Source: Kribbella qitaiheensis
Lineage (GTDB): Bacteria > Actinomycetota > Actinomycetes > Propionibacteriales > Kribbellaceae
Length of the DNA: 64,000 bases
Reading direction: 5' to 3'
Assembly: GCF_014217565.1 (NCBI RefSeq)
Contig: NZ_CP043661.1
Span: 4,526,001-4,590,000 of the forward strand
Shown in pieces: positions 15,968 to 24,653 of the stretch. Positions within the stretch are counted from its first letter, which is position 1. Each line of letters begins with the position of its first letter. The notes below the pieces were generated by a model, which saw only the letters and a program-made list of their open reading frames with translations, ran no database searches and was not told the DNA's origin. The translations under genes and the position numbers were made by a program.

Positions 15968-16657
15968 AGGCTCGCGCAGACCGACGAAGTCGGCCATCTG
16001 TTCCACCGTGTCCGCGAAGAACGCGTCGGCCGGATCCATCGTCCCGACCAATTGGCCGTACAACTCGAAGCTGATCATCCCGAACAGCTGAGTCCACGCG
16101 ACCATCGTCCGCGTCAGCACCTTCACAGGCACGCCGGGAGCCAGTTCCTCGAGTGTCTTGACCTGCTCAGCCAGTACGCCGGAACACTCGCGTGCTTCGC
16201 CCGGGTCGAGAACGCCTTCGCCGTCGGCCTTGGCCAGCAGCCCTAGCAACATGATCGCAACCCGGCTGGCAGGCTGGATCGTGGTCTGCGGTGCCTGATA
16301 GCCCGCGATCGGCGAGCCGTAGATCAAGGTGTACTCGTGCTGGTGGCTCTTGGCCCAGTCCCGTACTGCGTGGCAGACCGCGATCCAAGCGGCGCGCGGA
16401 TCCTGCCCGCTGGCGCCAACCTTCTCCGCCTCGACGCCGAGCGCGTCGTACGCGTCGATGATCAGCGCGGTCAGCAGGTCGTCGCGGCTCGGGAAGTACC
16501 GGTAGAGCGCGGACGACACCATGCCGAGTTCGCGGGAGACCGCTCGCAGGGACAGTCGCTCGGCGCCCTCCGCGGCGAGTTGGCGGCGGGCGGCGTCCTT
16601 GATCTCCTGGGTCAACTCGGCCCGGGCTCGGTCCCGAGCGGTGCGTCCGGCGTTCAT
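15956..16657 (-). CDS. TetR/AcrR family transcriptional regulator
   Basis: A 233-residue repressor. HTH: LSLRAVSRELGMVSSALYRY, then FPSRDDLLTALIIDAYDA. The C-terminal region (AWTQLFGMISFELYGQLVG) matches the TetR_C_13 / WHG domain group. It is divergent from the deazaflavin-dependent reductase at 16781, with a palindrome in the gap, and probably represses itself and that gene. The ligand is unknown. Confidence 0.9.
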   Translation of the reverse strand: MNAGRTARDRARAELTQEIKDAARRQLAAEGAERLSLRAVSRELGMVSSALYRYFPSRDDLLTALIIDAYDALGVEAEKVGASGQDPRAAWIAVCHAVRDWAKSHQHEYTLIYGSPIAGYQAPQTTIQPASRVAIMLLGLLAKADGEGVLDPGEARECSGVLAEQVKTLEELAPGVPVKVLTRTMVAWTQLFGMISFELYGQLVGTMDPADAFFADTVEQMADFVGLREPAVN

Positions 16658-16743
16658 GCCGGTCAGTCTGCCACGAGCACTGGACTAAATCGAGAGCACT
16701 GCACTTGACAGCGCGTCGGCCAGCCTGTTCACTGGTCACAACA

Positions 16744-16758
16744 GAGAGCACCGCTCTC
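16744..16758. promoter_or_regulatory. Palindromic operator GAGAGC-ACC-GCTCTC
   Basis: A perfect 6-bp inverted repeat with a 3-bp centre in the gap between the TetR gene and the reductase. A related half-site GAGAGCAC occurs about 60 bp upstream, near 16690. A likely TetR operator. Confidence 0.65.
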
Positions 16759-16780
16759 GAAGACCTAGGGAGCAAGCGCC

Positions 16781-17242
16781 ATGCAGGAGTACAACGACAA
16801 GCGAGTGTTGACCTCGGGCCGGCGCAGCATGCTGGCCTTCAACAAGGTGGTCGCCGGCCTGACCAACCTGGGCATCAGCTTGATGGGCAGCCGGGTGCTG
16901 GCGGTCCGCGGCCGCAAGTCCGGCGAGTGGCGCAGCAACCCGGTCAACCTACTCACCGTCGACGGTCAGCCCTACCTGGTCGCTCCGCGCGGTCACGTCC
17001 AGTGGGTCCGCAACCTCCGCGCCAGCGGCGAAGGCACGCTCCGCGTCGGTCGCAAGGTCGAGACCTTCCGGGCCGAGGAGGTCGCCGACGCGGACAAGCC
17101 CGACGTACTCCGCCTCTACCTGAAGAAGTGGGCCTGGGAAGTAGGCGCCTTCTTCGGCGACGACGTCCGCGCCGACTCCAGCACCGAACGCCTCCTCCAC
17201 ATAGCCCCCGGCGTCCCCGTCTTCAAGATCCACACCGCTTGA
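16781..17242 (+). CDS. Deazaflavin (F420)-dependent nitroreductase family protein
   Basis: A 153-residue split-barrel protein of the DDN-like F420H2-dependent quinone reductase family. Typical sequences are VLAVRGRKSGEWRSNPVNLL and YLVAPRGHVQWVRNLRASG, which form the deazaflavin phosphate and ring contacts in this family. The start is the ATG at 16781 (MQEYNDKRVL) after AGGGAGC. It is probably controlled by the divergent TetR. The substrate is unknown. Confidence 0.9.
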   Translation: MQEYNDKRVLTSGRRSMLAFNKVVAGLTNLGISLMGSRVLAVRGRKSGEWRSNPVNLLTVDGQPYLVAPRGHVQWVRNLRASGEGTLRVGRKVETFRAEEVADADKPDVLRLYLKKWAWEVGAFFGDDVRADSSTERLLHIAPGVPVFKIHTA

Positions 17243-17243
17243 C

Positions 17244-18314
17244 TCACAGCTCCTCTGGTCCACCAGCGAGTTCGGCCTCCAACTCAGCCACGCTGGGGAG
17301 AACCGAGGCAACCTCGTCGGGCAGGGACTCGCTAGCGGCAGTGATCCACTCAGACACTCCGATCGGCGTCCGGTAACCCCGCAACGCGTACTCGGCGACG
17401 ACGTTGTTCTTGGATCGGCAAAGCAACAGTCCGACGGTCGGCTTGTCATCCTCGGTGGCGAGGATGTCGTCCACCACGGCCGTATAGAGATTCAACTGAC
17501 CGAGGAAGGCAGGATCGAAACGGACGGCCTTCAACTCGATCACCACGTAGCACCGAAGTTTCAGGTGGTAGAAGAGCAGATCGCAGTAGAACTCGTCACC
17601 GCCCAGGTCGAGTCTGACCTGTCGCCCGACGAAGGCGAAGCCCTGGCCGAGTTCGAGCAAGAACTTCCCGATGTGGTCGATCAGTCCTTGTTCCAGTTCT
17701 CGCTCGCGCAGCTTCTCCGCGGTGCCGACGAAGTCGAACAGGTACGGATCACGGGTCGCCTGCTGGGCGAGGTCGGACCGCTCGTCGGTGATCGCACTCG
17801 CGAAGTTGGTAACCGCCTTACCGGCCCGTCGATGGAATCCGGTCTCGATCTGCACGGCCAGCACATCCCGGCTCCACCCATGTTCCAGCGTCGCCCGCGC
17901 ATACCAGAGCCGCAGGTCTGGGCTGTCCAGCTTCTCCATCAGGGCCACGTGATGGCGCCAGGGCAATTGTGCAACGCTGCGCTGCACAATTGCCGGATCC
18001 GGCCAGGCGAGCGCGAACGAGCGCATGTACTTGAGGTTGCGGGGCGAGTAGCCCTTGGTGCCCGGAAAGCGTTCCTTGAGATCGGCCGACAAGCGGTCGA
18101 TGACTTTGCTGCCCCATCCTTCCTGGTCCTGGCGGTCGAGGATCTCCCTGCCGACGGACCAGTACGAACCAAGCATCTCGGCGTTGGCGGCGGAGACGGC
18201 CCGGCGATGGCCGGAGGAAACGTGAGAGGCGACCGAGTCCAGCAGGTCGGGACACCAGCTGGGCATCGAGGTCTTGGACGGTGGGGTCGCAAAGCGCGGG
18301 GAAGTGTCGTTCAT
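17244..18314 (-). CDS. DUF1016 / YhcG-type PD-(D/E)XK nuclease domain protein
   Basis: A 356-residue protein with the DUF1016 layout. The N-terminal domain (AEMLGSYWSVGREILDRQ, LKERFPGTKGYSPRNLKYMR) is followed by a PD-(D/E)XK nuclease fold. Probable catalytic residues lie in the segment EFYCDLLFYHLKLRCYVVIE, followed by LKAVRFDPAFLGQLNLY, with D, E and K in the expected order. The family is often found near restriction-modification and other defence genes, but none is next to it here. The gene contains a perfect 12-bp inverted repeat. Function is likely DNA cleavage or processing; the role is unproven. Confidence 0.88.
   Translation of the reverse strand: MNDTSPRFATPPSKTSMPSWCPDLLDSVASHVSSGHRRAVSAANAEMLGSYWSVGREILDRQDQEGWGSKVIDRLSADLKERFPGTKGYSPRNLKYMRSFALAWPDPAIVQRSVAQLPWRHHVALMEKLDSPDLRLWYARATLEHGWSRDVLAVQIETGFHRRAGKAVTNFASAITDERSDLAQQATRDPYLFDFVGTAEKLRERELEQGLIDHIGKFLLELGQGFAFVGRQVRLDLGGDEFYCDLLFYHLKLRCYVVIELKAVRFDPAFLGQLNLYTAVVDDILATEDDKPTVGLLLCRSKNNVVAEYALRGYRTPIGVSEWITAASESLPDEVASVLPSVAELEAELAGGPEEL
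17962..17994. repeat. Perfect 12-bp inverted repeat inside the DUF1016 gene
   Basis: GGCAATTGTGCA and its exact complement TGCACAATTGCC are separated by 9 bp. They lie in the coding sequence for IVQRSVAQLPW and would form a strong hairpin in the mRNA. Confidence 0.85.
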
Positions 18315-18395
18315 GCAGATAGCCTCGCCGGGCCAACGCGTCCGACACGAAGGGCATTGCGGGGAAGCTGAGGGCAGATCAAAAGGCCGTCTGGG

Positions 18396-20183
18396 TCAGC
18401 GGTAGGCGGTGGCCTGGGTTTGGTATAGGTCGGCGTAGTGGCCGTTGAGGGTCATTAGGTGGGTGTGGGTGCCGGTTTCGGTTAGGTGGGCGCCGTCGAG
18501 GACGATGATCAGGTCTGCCATCCGGACTGTGGAGAAGCGGTGGGAGACGAGGACGGTGATTCGGCCGTCGGTGCTGGTGCGGGCGGCTTCTGCGTAGCGT
18601 TCGAAGAGGGCGTGTTCGGTTTCGGCGTCCAGGGCTGCTGTTGGTTCGTCGAGGATCAGTAGTAGAGGCTTGTCGCGCATGAAGCCGCGGGCCAGGGCCA
18701 GTTTTTGCCATTGGCCGAAGCTGAGTTCTGCGCCGTCGGGCCAGGTTGAGCCGAGTTGGGTGTTCAGGCCGTCTTCGAGGCGCTCTATTACGTCGTCGGC
18801 TCCGGCCCGCCCCACGGCGGTGGTTACGGCGGTTGGGTCGTCCAGGCGGGGGAGGTCGCCTAGGCCGACGCTGTGCCGGGCCTGAAACTCGAAGCGGAAG
18901 AAGTCCTGGAAGGCGCCGGCGATCCGGTCTCGCCAAGCGTCCGCGGGCATCCGGTTCAACGGCTGGCCGTCGAGCAGGATGCGGCCGCTCGTCGGCTCGT
19001 ACAGCTTTGCGATCAGCTTCACCAGGGTCGATTTCCCGGCGCCGTTCTCGCCGACGATCGCGATCACCTTCCCGGCCGGCAGGTGCAAGGAGATGTTGTC
19101 CAAGGCAACCTTCTCGGCGCCGGCGTAGCTGAACGAAACTCCCTCCAGCCGAATCCCGTCGGTGAGCCGCTCAGGCACCGGCAGATCGGCACCAACGTCG
19201 AACGAGGCCGCGTAGTTCTCCAACCAGACCAGGCGTCTCGATCCGTCCAGCCAGATCCCGCGCAGGAAGCCGATCTCGCCGACGGTCGCCCCGATGTACG
19301 ACGAGAGCCGGGCGCCGGCCGCGAGGATCAGCAGCACGTTCCCCACCGACGCGTGGAGTCCGGACGCGACGAACAGCACAGCCCCCACGTACGCCGCTCC
19401 GAAGATGGCCCAGGCGGCCGCGTGCCAACCGGCGCTGGTCCACCGGACTTGCGCGATCGGCCCGAACCAGCGCTCCCACTCGCCGCGCCGATCCGTCACC
19501 AGCGAAGGACCGATCCCAAGCACCCGGACGTCCTTGCCCGGCGCCGGTGTGGTCGCCGTCCGGAAGAGATGATCCGAAAGCCGTTGGTGGGAAGCGTTCT
19601 GCTCCTCGGTCTCCCGTTCGACACCCGGCCGCCAACTGGAGCTGACCACGGTCGGCACCGCGAAGAGCACCAGCAAAGCAAGCACCGGGTGGATCGACAT
19701 CAGCAGGCCGACAGTCACCGCGAGCCGCAGGATCCAGCCGCAGGTCGAGAAGAGCGACATGTACATGTGGTCGAGCACGAACACCTGCTTGCGCAGTACG
19801 GACAGGCGGTCCAGGTAGTCGCGGCGTTCGTGGTGCTCGACAGTGGCGACGGTCGCCTGCAAGCGGGCGACATGGGCCTCCAGCATGATGGTGACGCGAT
19901 CCCGGAACCGCCGCGAGATCCGCGTCGACAACGTGCGCAGGAACCAGGTCGCGGTGACCGACAACGCCATCCCGGCGGCTGCCACGAACACGGCTGACCG
20001 GTCGCCGCGCAGTACGCCGTCAGCCAGGACCTTCAGCCACAGCGCGAGCAGTGCGTCGGGCAGGGCGGCCAGTAGCGTCATCGCGAAGGCGAAGACGAGC
20101 AGACCCGGCTCGTGCTGGTAGCCGAGCTTGCACAGCCGCCACATCGCCGGCAGTGCCTTCGGCAGGTCGTCAGAGCGTGTCAT
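18396..20183 (-). CDS. ABC exporter, fused permease-ATPase (half 2)
   Basis: A 595-residue type IV ABC exporter half-transporter. Several membrane segments occupy residues about 25-310. The ATPase has Walker A GENGAGKST, Q-loop AGAFQDFF, signature LSFGQWQ, Walker B LLILDEPTAALD and H-loop SHRFST, all intact. Its start overlaps the end of the upstream ABC gene by 14 bases, so the two are co-translated and probably form a heterodimer. The substrate is unknown; no peptide precursor or biosynthetic gene is nearby. Confidence 0.9.
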   Translation of the reverse strand: MTRSDDLPKALPAMWRLCKLGYQHEPGLLVFAFAMTLLAALPDALLALWLKVLADGVLRGDRSAVFVAAAGMALSVTATWFLRTLSTRISRRFRDRVTIMLEAHVARLQATVATVEHHERRDYLDRLSVLRKQVFVLDHMYMSLFSTCGWILRLAVTVGLLMSIHPVLALLVLFAVPTVVSSSWRPGVERETEEQNASHQRLSDHLFRTATTPAPGKDVRVLGIGPSLVTDRRGEWERWFGPIAQVRWTSAGWHAAAWAIFGAAYVGAVLFVASGLHASVGNVLLILAAGARLSSYIGATVGEIGFLRGIWLDGSRRLVWLENYAASFDVGADLPVPERLTDGIRLEGVSFSYAGAEKVALDNISLHLPAGKVIAIVGENGAGKSTLVKLIAKLYEPTSGRILLDGQPLNRMPADAWRDRIAGAFQDFFRFEFQARHSVGLGDLPRLDDPTAVTTAVGRAGADDVIERLEDGLNTQLGSTWPDGAELSFGQWQKLALARGFMRDKPLLLILDEPTAALDAETEHALFERYAEAARTSTDGRITVLVSHRFSTVRMADLIIVLDGAHLTETGTHTHLMTLNGHYADLYQTQATAYR

Positions 20184-21963
20184 AGCTCATCCCCTCCTCA
20201 TCGACCTCGACCGAGAAACGCTGCGCCTGCAGTTCGAACATCGTCCGATACCGCCCGCCGAGAGCCATCAATTCGTCGTGGCTGCCGAGTTCGATCACCC
20301 GCCCGTGCTCCAGGACGCAGATCCGGTCGACATGCCGGACGGTCGAGAACCGGTGCGAGATGAGGATCGTGGTGACACCCCGCGTCGCCGTCAGGATCCG
20401 TTCGAAGATGGCCGCCTCGCCTCGAACATCGAGCTGGGCCGTCGGTTCGTCCAGCAACACCAGGCCTGCCCCTTGCCGTACTGCGCACAGCGCCCGCGCC
20501 AGCGCGACTCGTTGCCACTGGCCGCCGGACAAGTCCGTGCCGCCCTCGTACCCCGTGGCCAACCGCGTATCAAGATCGGCCAAGTCCCCTGCGCCCGCAT
20601 CCGCGAGCGCGGCGAGAATATCGGCCTCCGGAGCACCGGCGGGCGCCACGTTGTCCCGCAAGGAGAGCTCGAGACGAAGGAAGTCCTGGAAAACCGCGGC
20701 AACCCGCGTGCGCCAGCCGTCCACTTCCAGATCCCGGAGGTCCACCCCGTCGATCTCGATCGAGCCGGTGCCGGGGTCGTACAGCCGGCACAACAGCTTG
20801 GCGAGCGTGGTCTTACCCGCCCCGTTCTGCCCGACGACCGCAAGCGACGAACCAGCCGGAATCTCCAACTCCAACCCGTCGAACACCGGCCGCGCGGATC
20901 GCGGATAGCTGAAGCTCAGATCCCTGATCTTGATTTCGACCGGACCCCGGGCACTAGCGCCAGAGCCTGGACGCAAAGCTCCTGCCGGAGCCATCGCGGG
21001 TTTCAGTTTCTGTACTGCGACCACCGGCGCCGCGGCTCCGTCCAGTACCCAGTTCAACCCGCCGAAGGCGATCGAGCTGACCCCGATCGCCACCTGGGCG
21101 AAGACCACCAACCGATCCAGCCCCAGGCTGCCACCGACAGCGGCCGAGCCGAGCGCCCAGAAGACCAGGCCGTTCGCCACGACCACGATCAGCAGACTCC
21201 AGATCATCGGCCGCTCCCGCAACCGCGTCGCCGTGTACTGCAGCTCGAACAACCGCCGCCGTCGCTCCGTGAACCGCTCCACAGCCCAGCCCGCGAGCCC
21301 GAACAACCTCAGCTCCTTTGCCGCACCCGGCTCGACTGCCAGCTGATACGCATAGTCCGCATGCCGTTGCGCGGAACGGACTTCCGACGTGTTCCGATCC
21401 CGCCAGACCCCGCTCTCCCGCAACAACCAATGCGTCGCGCTCCACGCGACCACCAGCACCAACGGCGCCCACCAGTTGAAGCCGAACAACACCACCGTGG
21501 CGGCGATCCCGCCGACCATCTCGACCAGGCTGCTGGCCGTGAAGTCCACATTCATGTACATCGGCGGCCCGGTCTGCCCGCGGTCGAACTCGCGCGCGAC
21601 CGTGAGGTCCTCCATCAACTCCGGATCCTCGAGATGCCCGATCCCCGGCGGCTCCACGCACGCCCGGGCGAGCTCGTCGTTGAGCCAAGCGGCGACCCGG
21701 CTGCCCAGATTCGCGCTCACGGCTTGATGGACGGGCGTGAGCACCTGCAGCAGCACGAACGTCGTACCCATCAAGGTCAGCGGAGCGGTCAGCCCGTGGT
21801 GGTGCTGGACGGCGCCGACCAGCCAGCCCATGGCGATCGCGAATACCGCCGGCAACGCGCCCCGCACCAGCAGGAGCAGCCACCAGACAGCGGCCAGCAC
21901 GGGGTCCGCCTTCGGCAGTACGGCGAAGAACTGCCACTCAGGACGACTGCGCAACTGGGCCAC
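20170..21963 (-). CDS. ABC exporter, fused permease-ATPase (half 1)
   Basis: A 597-residue ABC exporter half with N-terminal membrane domain (residues about 25-310) and C-terminal ATPase. Walker A GQNGAGKTT, Q-loop AAVFQDFLRL, signature LSGGQWQ, Walker B LVLLDEPTAQLD and H-loop SHRFST are all present, so both sites of the heterodimer should hydrolyse ATP. The GTG start is at 21963. It is first gene of a two-gene operon with the gene ending at 18396. It is divergent from adenosine deaminase across about 90 bp. Confidence 0.9.
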   Translation of the reverse strand: MAQLRSRPEWQFFAVLPKADPVLAAVWWLLLLVRGALPAVFAIAMGWLVGAVQHHHGLTAPLTLMGTTFVLLQVLTPVHQAVSANLGSRVAAWLNDELARACVEPPGIGHLEDPELMEDLTVAREFDRGQTGPPMYMNVDFTASSLVEMVGGIAATVVLFGFNWWAPLVLVVAWSATHWLLRESGVWRDRNTSEVRSAQRHADYAYQLAVEPGAAKELRLFGLAGWAVERFTERRRRLFELQYTATRLRERPMIWSLLIVVVANGLVFWALGSAAVGGSLGLDRLVVFAQVAIGVSSIAFGGLNWVLDGAAAPVVAVQKLKPAMAPAGALRPGSGASARGPVEIKIRDLSFSYPRSARPVFDGLELEIPAGSSLAVVGQNGAGKTTLAKLLCRLYDPGTGSIEIDGVDLRDLEVDGWRTRVAAVFQDFLRLELSLRDNVAPAGAPEADILAALADAGAGDLADLDTRLATGYEGGTDLSGGQWQRVALARALCAVRQGAGLVLLDEPTAQLDVRGEAAIFERILTATRGVTTILISHRFSTVRHVDRICVLEHGRVIELGSHDELMALGGRYRTMFELQAQRFSVEVDEEGMSYDTL

Positions 21964-22055
21964 CTACCCACCATGGCACCACCCACCCCCAGAAAACTTG
22001 AACGTTTGCCGGATCGGGATCCACCGCCCGGAGTACGGGCTGGCAGGATGGCGTC

Positions 22056-23135
22056 ATGATCTCGGCTGGGCAGTTGGCGGATGCGCCGAAGGTGTTGTTG
22101 CACGACCACCTGGACGGTGGCCTGCGGCCGGCGACGATCGTGGAGCTGGCCGCTGACATCGGCCACCGGCTGCCACGCACGGACGCCGGTGAGCTGGGGC
22201 AGTGGTTCGTCGAGTCGGCGGACTCCGGCTCGCTGGAGCGCTACCTGGAGACGTTCGACCACACCGTCGCGGTGATGCAGAACGCCGAGGCGATCACCCG
22301 GGTCGCGAGCGAGTGCGTGCAGGACCTGGCCGCGGACGGCGTCGTGTACGCCGAGATCCGCTACGCGCCCGAGCAGCACCTGACAGCCGGGTTGTCGCTC
22401 GAGCAGGTGGTGGATGCGGTCCGCGCCGGGTTCGAGCACGGCATGGCCGCCGCCGAGCGCCCGATCGTGGCGCGTCAGTTGCTCACCGCGATGCGGCACC
22501 AGGCGCGCTCGATGGAGATCGCGCAGCTCTCGGTCGCCTACCGTGACGCCGGGGTGGTCGGCTTCGACATCGCCGGCGCCGAGGCGGGCTACCCGCCCAC
22601 CCGGCACCTCGACGCGTTCGAGTACCTGCAGCGCGAGAACGCCCACTTCACCATCCACGCCGGCGAGGCGTTCGGCCTGCCGTCGATCTGGCAGGCGATC
22701 CAGTGGTGCGGCGCGGACCGGCTCGGTCACGGCGTACGCATCATCGACGACATCTCGTACGACGGATCGGCCGGCCTCGACGGGAAGGTCGAGCTCGGCC
22801 GGCTGGCGGCGTACGTGCGGGACCGGCGGATCCCGCTGGAGATGTGCCCGAGCTCCAACCTGCAGACCGGCGCGGCCGACTCGATCGCGCAGCACCCGAT
22901 CGGGCTGCTGGCCAAGCTGAAGTTCCGCGTCACGGTGAACACGGACAACCGGCTGATGAGCGGTACGTCGATGAGCCGCGAGCTGGCCCTGCTCGCCGAG
23001 GCGTTCGACTACGGCCTGGCCGACTTCCGCTGGTTCGCGATCAACGCGATGAAGTCCGCCTTCGTCCCGTTCGACGAGCGGCTCGCGATCATCGACGGCA
23101 TCATCAAGCCCTGGTACGCCGAGGCGCTCGCCTAA
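22056..23135 (+). CDS. add: Adenosine deaminase
   Basis: A 359-residue purine salvage enzyme converting adenosine to inosine. HDHLDGG at residues 16-22 gives the zinc ligands; HAGEAFG near residue 198 gives the third histidine and catalytic Glu. DRLGHGVR and CPSSNLQTG follow, and VTVNTDNRLMSGTSMS supplies the metal Asp. TDN replaces the TDDP of many homologues, as is usual in actinobacterial enzymes. Length and motif order are canonical. It is a monocistronic unit. Confidence 0.93.
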   Translation: MISAGQLADAPKVLLHDHLDGGLRPATIVELAADIGHRLPRTDAGELGQWFVESADSGSLERYLETFDHTVAVMQNAEAITRVASECVQDLAADGVVYAEIRYAPEQHLTAGLSLEQVVDAVRAGFEHGMAAAERPIVARQLLTAMRHQARSMEIAQLSVAYRDAGVVGFDIAGAEAGYPPTRHLDAFEYLQRENAHFTIHAGEAFGLPSIWQAIQWCGADRLGHGVRIIDDISYDGSAGLDGKVELGRLAAYVRDRRIPLEMCPSSNLQTGAADSIAQHPIGLLAKLKFRVTVNTDNRLMSGTSMSRELALLAEAFDYGLADFRWFAINAMKSAFVPFDERLAIIDGIIKPWYAEALA

Positions 23136-23177
23136 TCCGTTGGACGGCCCGGCCCCGCGCACCGCAGAGTCGACCGT

Positions 23178-23735
23178 ATGACCCCACATCGCCTCCGCTT
23201 CGCGGAGCTGTCTGCGAAAACCATGTCCGCCCTGCTCGCGGACGACCTGGACGCCGCGCGCACCGAATCCGGCGTCGAGCTCGGCGAGTTGTTCGTCGAC
23301 GACCGGGCGAAATGGTTGTGGAACTACCGGCTCAAGCAACTCGAGACGCAGCCGGAGGCGGCGGGCTGGATCGCCCGGGCCGTCCTCGCCGAGTCGGCCG
23401 AAGCTGAATCGGCCGAAGCTGCGCCGGCCGGCGCTGGGCCCGGTGAGGTGGTGGTCGGCTATGCCGGCTATCACGGGCCGCCCGATGCCGACGGGATGGT
23501 CGAGGTCGGCTACACCGTTGATCCGCAGTACCGCCGGCAGGGCTTCGCGAAGGCGATCCTGGCCGCGCTGATCGAGCGGGCTGCCACCGAGCCCGCAGTA
23601 CGGGTGGTTCGCGCCACGATCAGCCCGGACAACGCGGCCTCGCTCGCCACCATCGCCTCGTTCGGGTTCACCCAGAAGGGCGATCAGTGGGACGAGGAAG
23701 ACGGCCTGGAGCTGATCTTCGAGCGCCCTGCCTGA
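23178..23735 (+). CDS. GNAT-family N-acetyltransferase
   Basis: A 185-residue acetyltransferase. Motif A is VGYTVDPQYRRQGFAKAILA and motif B is ATISPDNAASLATIASFGF. An acidic-alanine insert at residues about 72-92 (LAESAEAESAEAAPAGAG) is encoded by a short tandem repeat (TCGGCCGAAGCTG twice). It starts at the ATG 23178, 42 bp after adenosine deaminase, and may share its transcript. The substrate is unknown. Confidence 0.87.
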   Translation: MTPHRLRFAELSAKTMSALLADDLDAARTESGVELGELFVDDRAKWLWNYRLKQLETQPEAAGWIARAVLAESAEAESAEAAPAGAGPGEVVVGYAGYHGPPDADGMVEVGYTVDPQYRRQGFAKAILAALIERAATEPAVRVVRATISPDNAASLATIASFGFTQKGDQWDEEDGLELIFERPA

Positions 23736-23739
23736 CTAC

Positions 23740-23780
23740 TTGACATCGGGTATACGAATCCTAATACTCGATTTCGAGTA
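23740..23780 (+). promoter_or_regulatory. Promoter with overlapping palindromic operator for padR
   Basis: TTGACA (23740-23745), a 16-bp spacer, then TAATAC (23762-23767) form a good sigma-70-type promoter. A perfect 7+2+7 palindrome with half-site TACTCGA at 23765-23780 overlaps the -10 box. This arrangement strongly suggests autorepression by the PadR protein encoded 22 bp downstream. Confidence 0.75.
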
Positions 23781-23802
23781 ATCGAGATCGAGGAGGTCGA
23801 TC

Positions 23803-24498
23803 ATGCCCAGGCGCAAGGTGGCGAACCCGCTCGCGTTCGCGGTGCTCGGCAGCCTCGGCGAGCGCTCGATGCACCCGTACGAGATCGCCACGATGCTCAA
23901 GGCCCGCGGTAAAGAGGGCAGCATCAAGCTGAACTACGGCTCCCTGTACTCCGTGGTCGCAGCCCTGGAGAAGGCCGGCTTCATCGAGGCGGTCGAGACC
24001 CTGCGCGAGGGCAACCGTCCCGAGCGCACGGTCTACGCGATCACCGAGGCGGGCCGGAGCGAGTTCACGGACTGGCTGACCGAGCTGCTCGGGACGCCGG
24101 AGAAGGAATTCAGCCAGCTGGAAGCCGGCCTGGCCTACTTGCCGGCCTTCTCGCCGGACCGGGTCGTCGAGCTGCTGGAGCAGCGGGTCGTGGCGTTGGA
24201 GGAGCAGATTGCTCAGGCGGTCGCCGCGCACGAGTTCATGCAGGCCAGGAAGTTTCCCCGGATCTTCTGGGTGGAGTCGGAGTTCCGGCTGGCCCTGCTC
24301 ACCGCCGAGCGGGACTACGCCCAGCGGCTGGCCGGCGAGATCCGGGTCGACGGCCTGGAAGGGAGCGCCTTCTGGCGCAAGACCCACGAACTCGTCGCCG
24401 AGTTGGGGATCACGCCCGTCGAGGTGCTGAAGAACCCGGTCAAGTACTTCGGGGAAGACCTGCCTTGGATGAAGGAGGTCCCGCCGGAAGGTATGTAG
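23803..24498 (+). CDS. PadR family transcriptional regulator
   Basis: A 231-residue PadR repressor. The winged helix is clear (FAVLGSLGERSMHPYEIATM, then NYGSLYSVVAALEKAGFIEA). A longer C-terminal coiled-coil (LLEQRVVALEEQIAQAVAAH) places it with the larger PadR subgroup that controls ABC exporters. GAGGAGG sits 8 bp before the ATG. It is directly upstream of a DrrAB-type exporter, its probable target. Confidence 0.92.
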   Translation: MPRRKVANPLAFAVLGSLGERSMHPYEIATMLKARGKEGSIKLNYGSLYSVVAALEKAGFIEAVETLREGNRPERTVYAITEAGRSEFTDWLTELLGTPEKEFSQLEAGLAYLPAFSPDRVVELLEQRVVALEEQIAQAVAAHEFMQARKFPRIFWVESEFRLALLTAERDYAQRLAGEIRVDGLEGSAFWRKTHELVAELGITPVEVLKNPVKYFGEDLPWMKEVPPEGM

Positions 24499-24501
24499 GA
24501 C

Positions 24502-24541
24502 GGCCCTCGACCGAGGCGCGGCAACGCCGAGGTCAAGGGCC
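24502..24541. terminator. Stem-loop after padR
   Basis: GGCCCTCGACC pairs with GGTCAAGGGCC (10 of 11), with an inner GCG/CGC stem. There is no T-run. It separates padR from the exporter genes and may act as terminator or attenuator. Confidence 0.5.
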
Positions 24542-24653
24542 GCAGTTCCTCGAGTCGATCCCGCAAGCGAGACCTGGCACCCAAGGCGCAACCATCAGGA
24601 TAGCCAGCTCGCCCGGATCGGCTCCTCAGCACTCACCTTGAGGAGTTCGAACC

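Noticed and set aside
20128..22059. 643-codon open frame on the plus strand
   Set aside because: It is antisense to the ABC exporter genes, with an Arg/Pro/Gln-biased composition and no ribosome site. A shadow.
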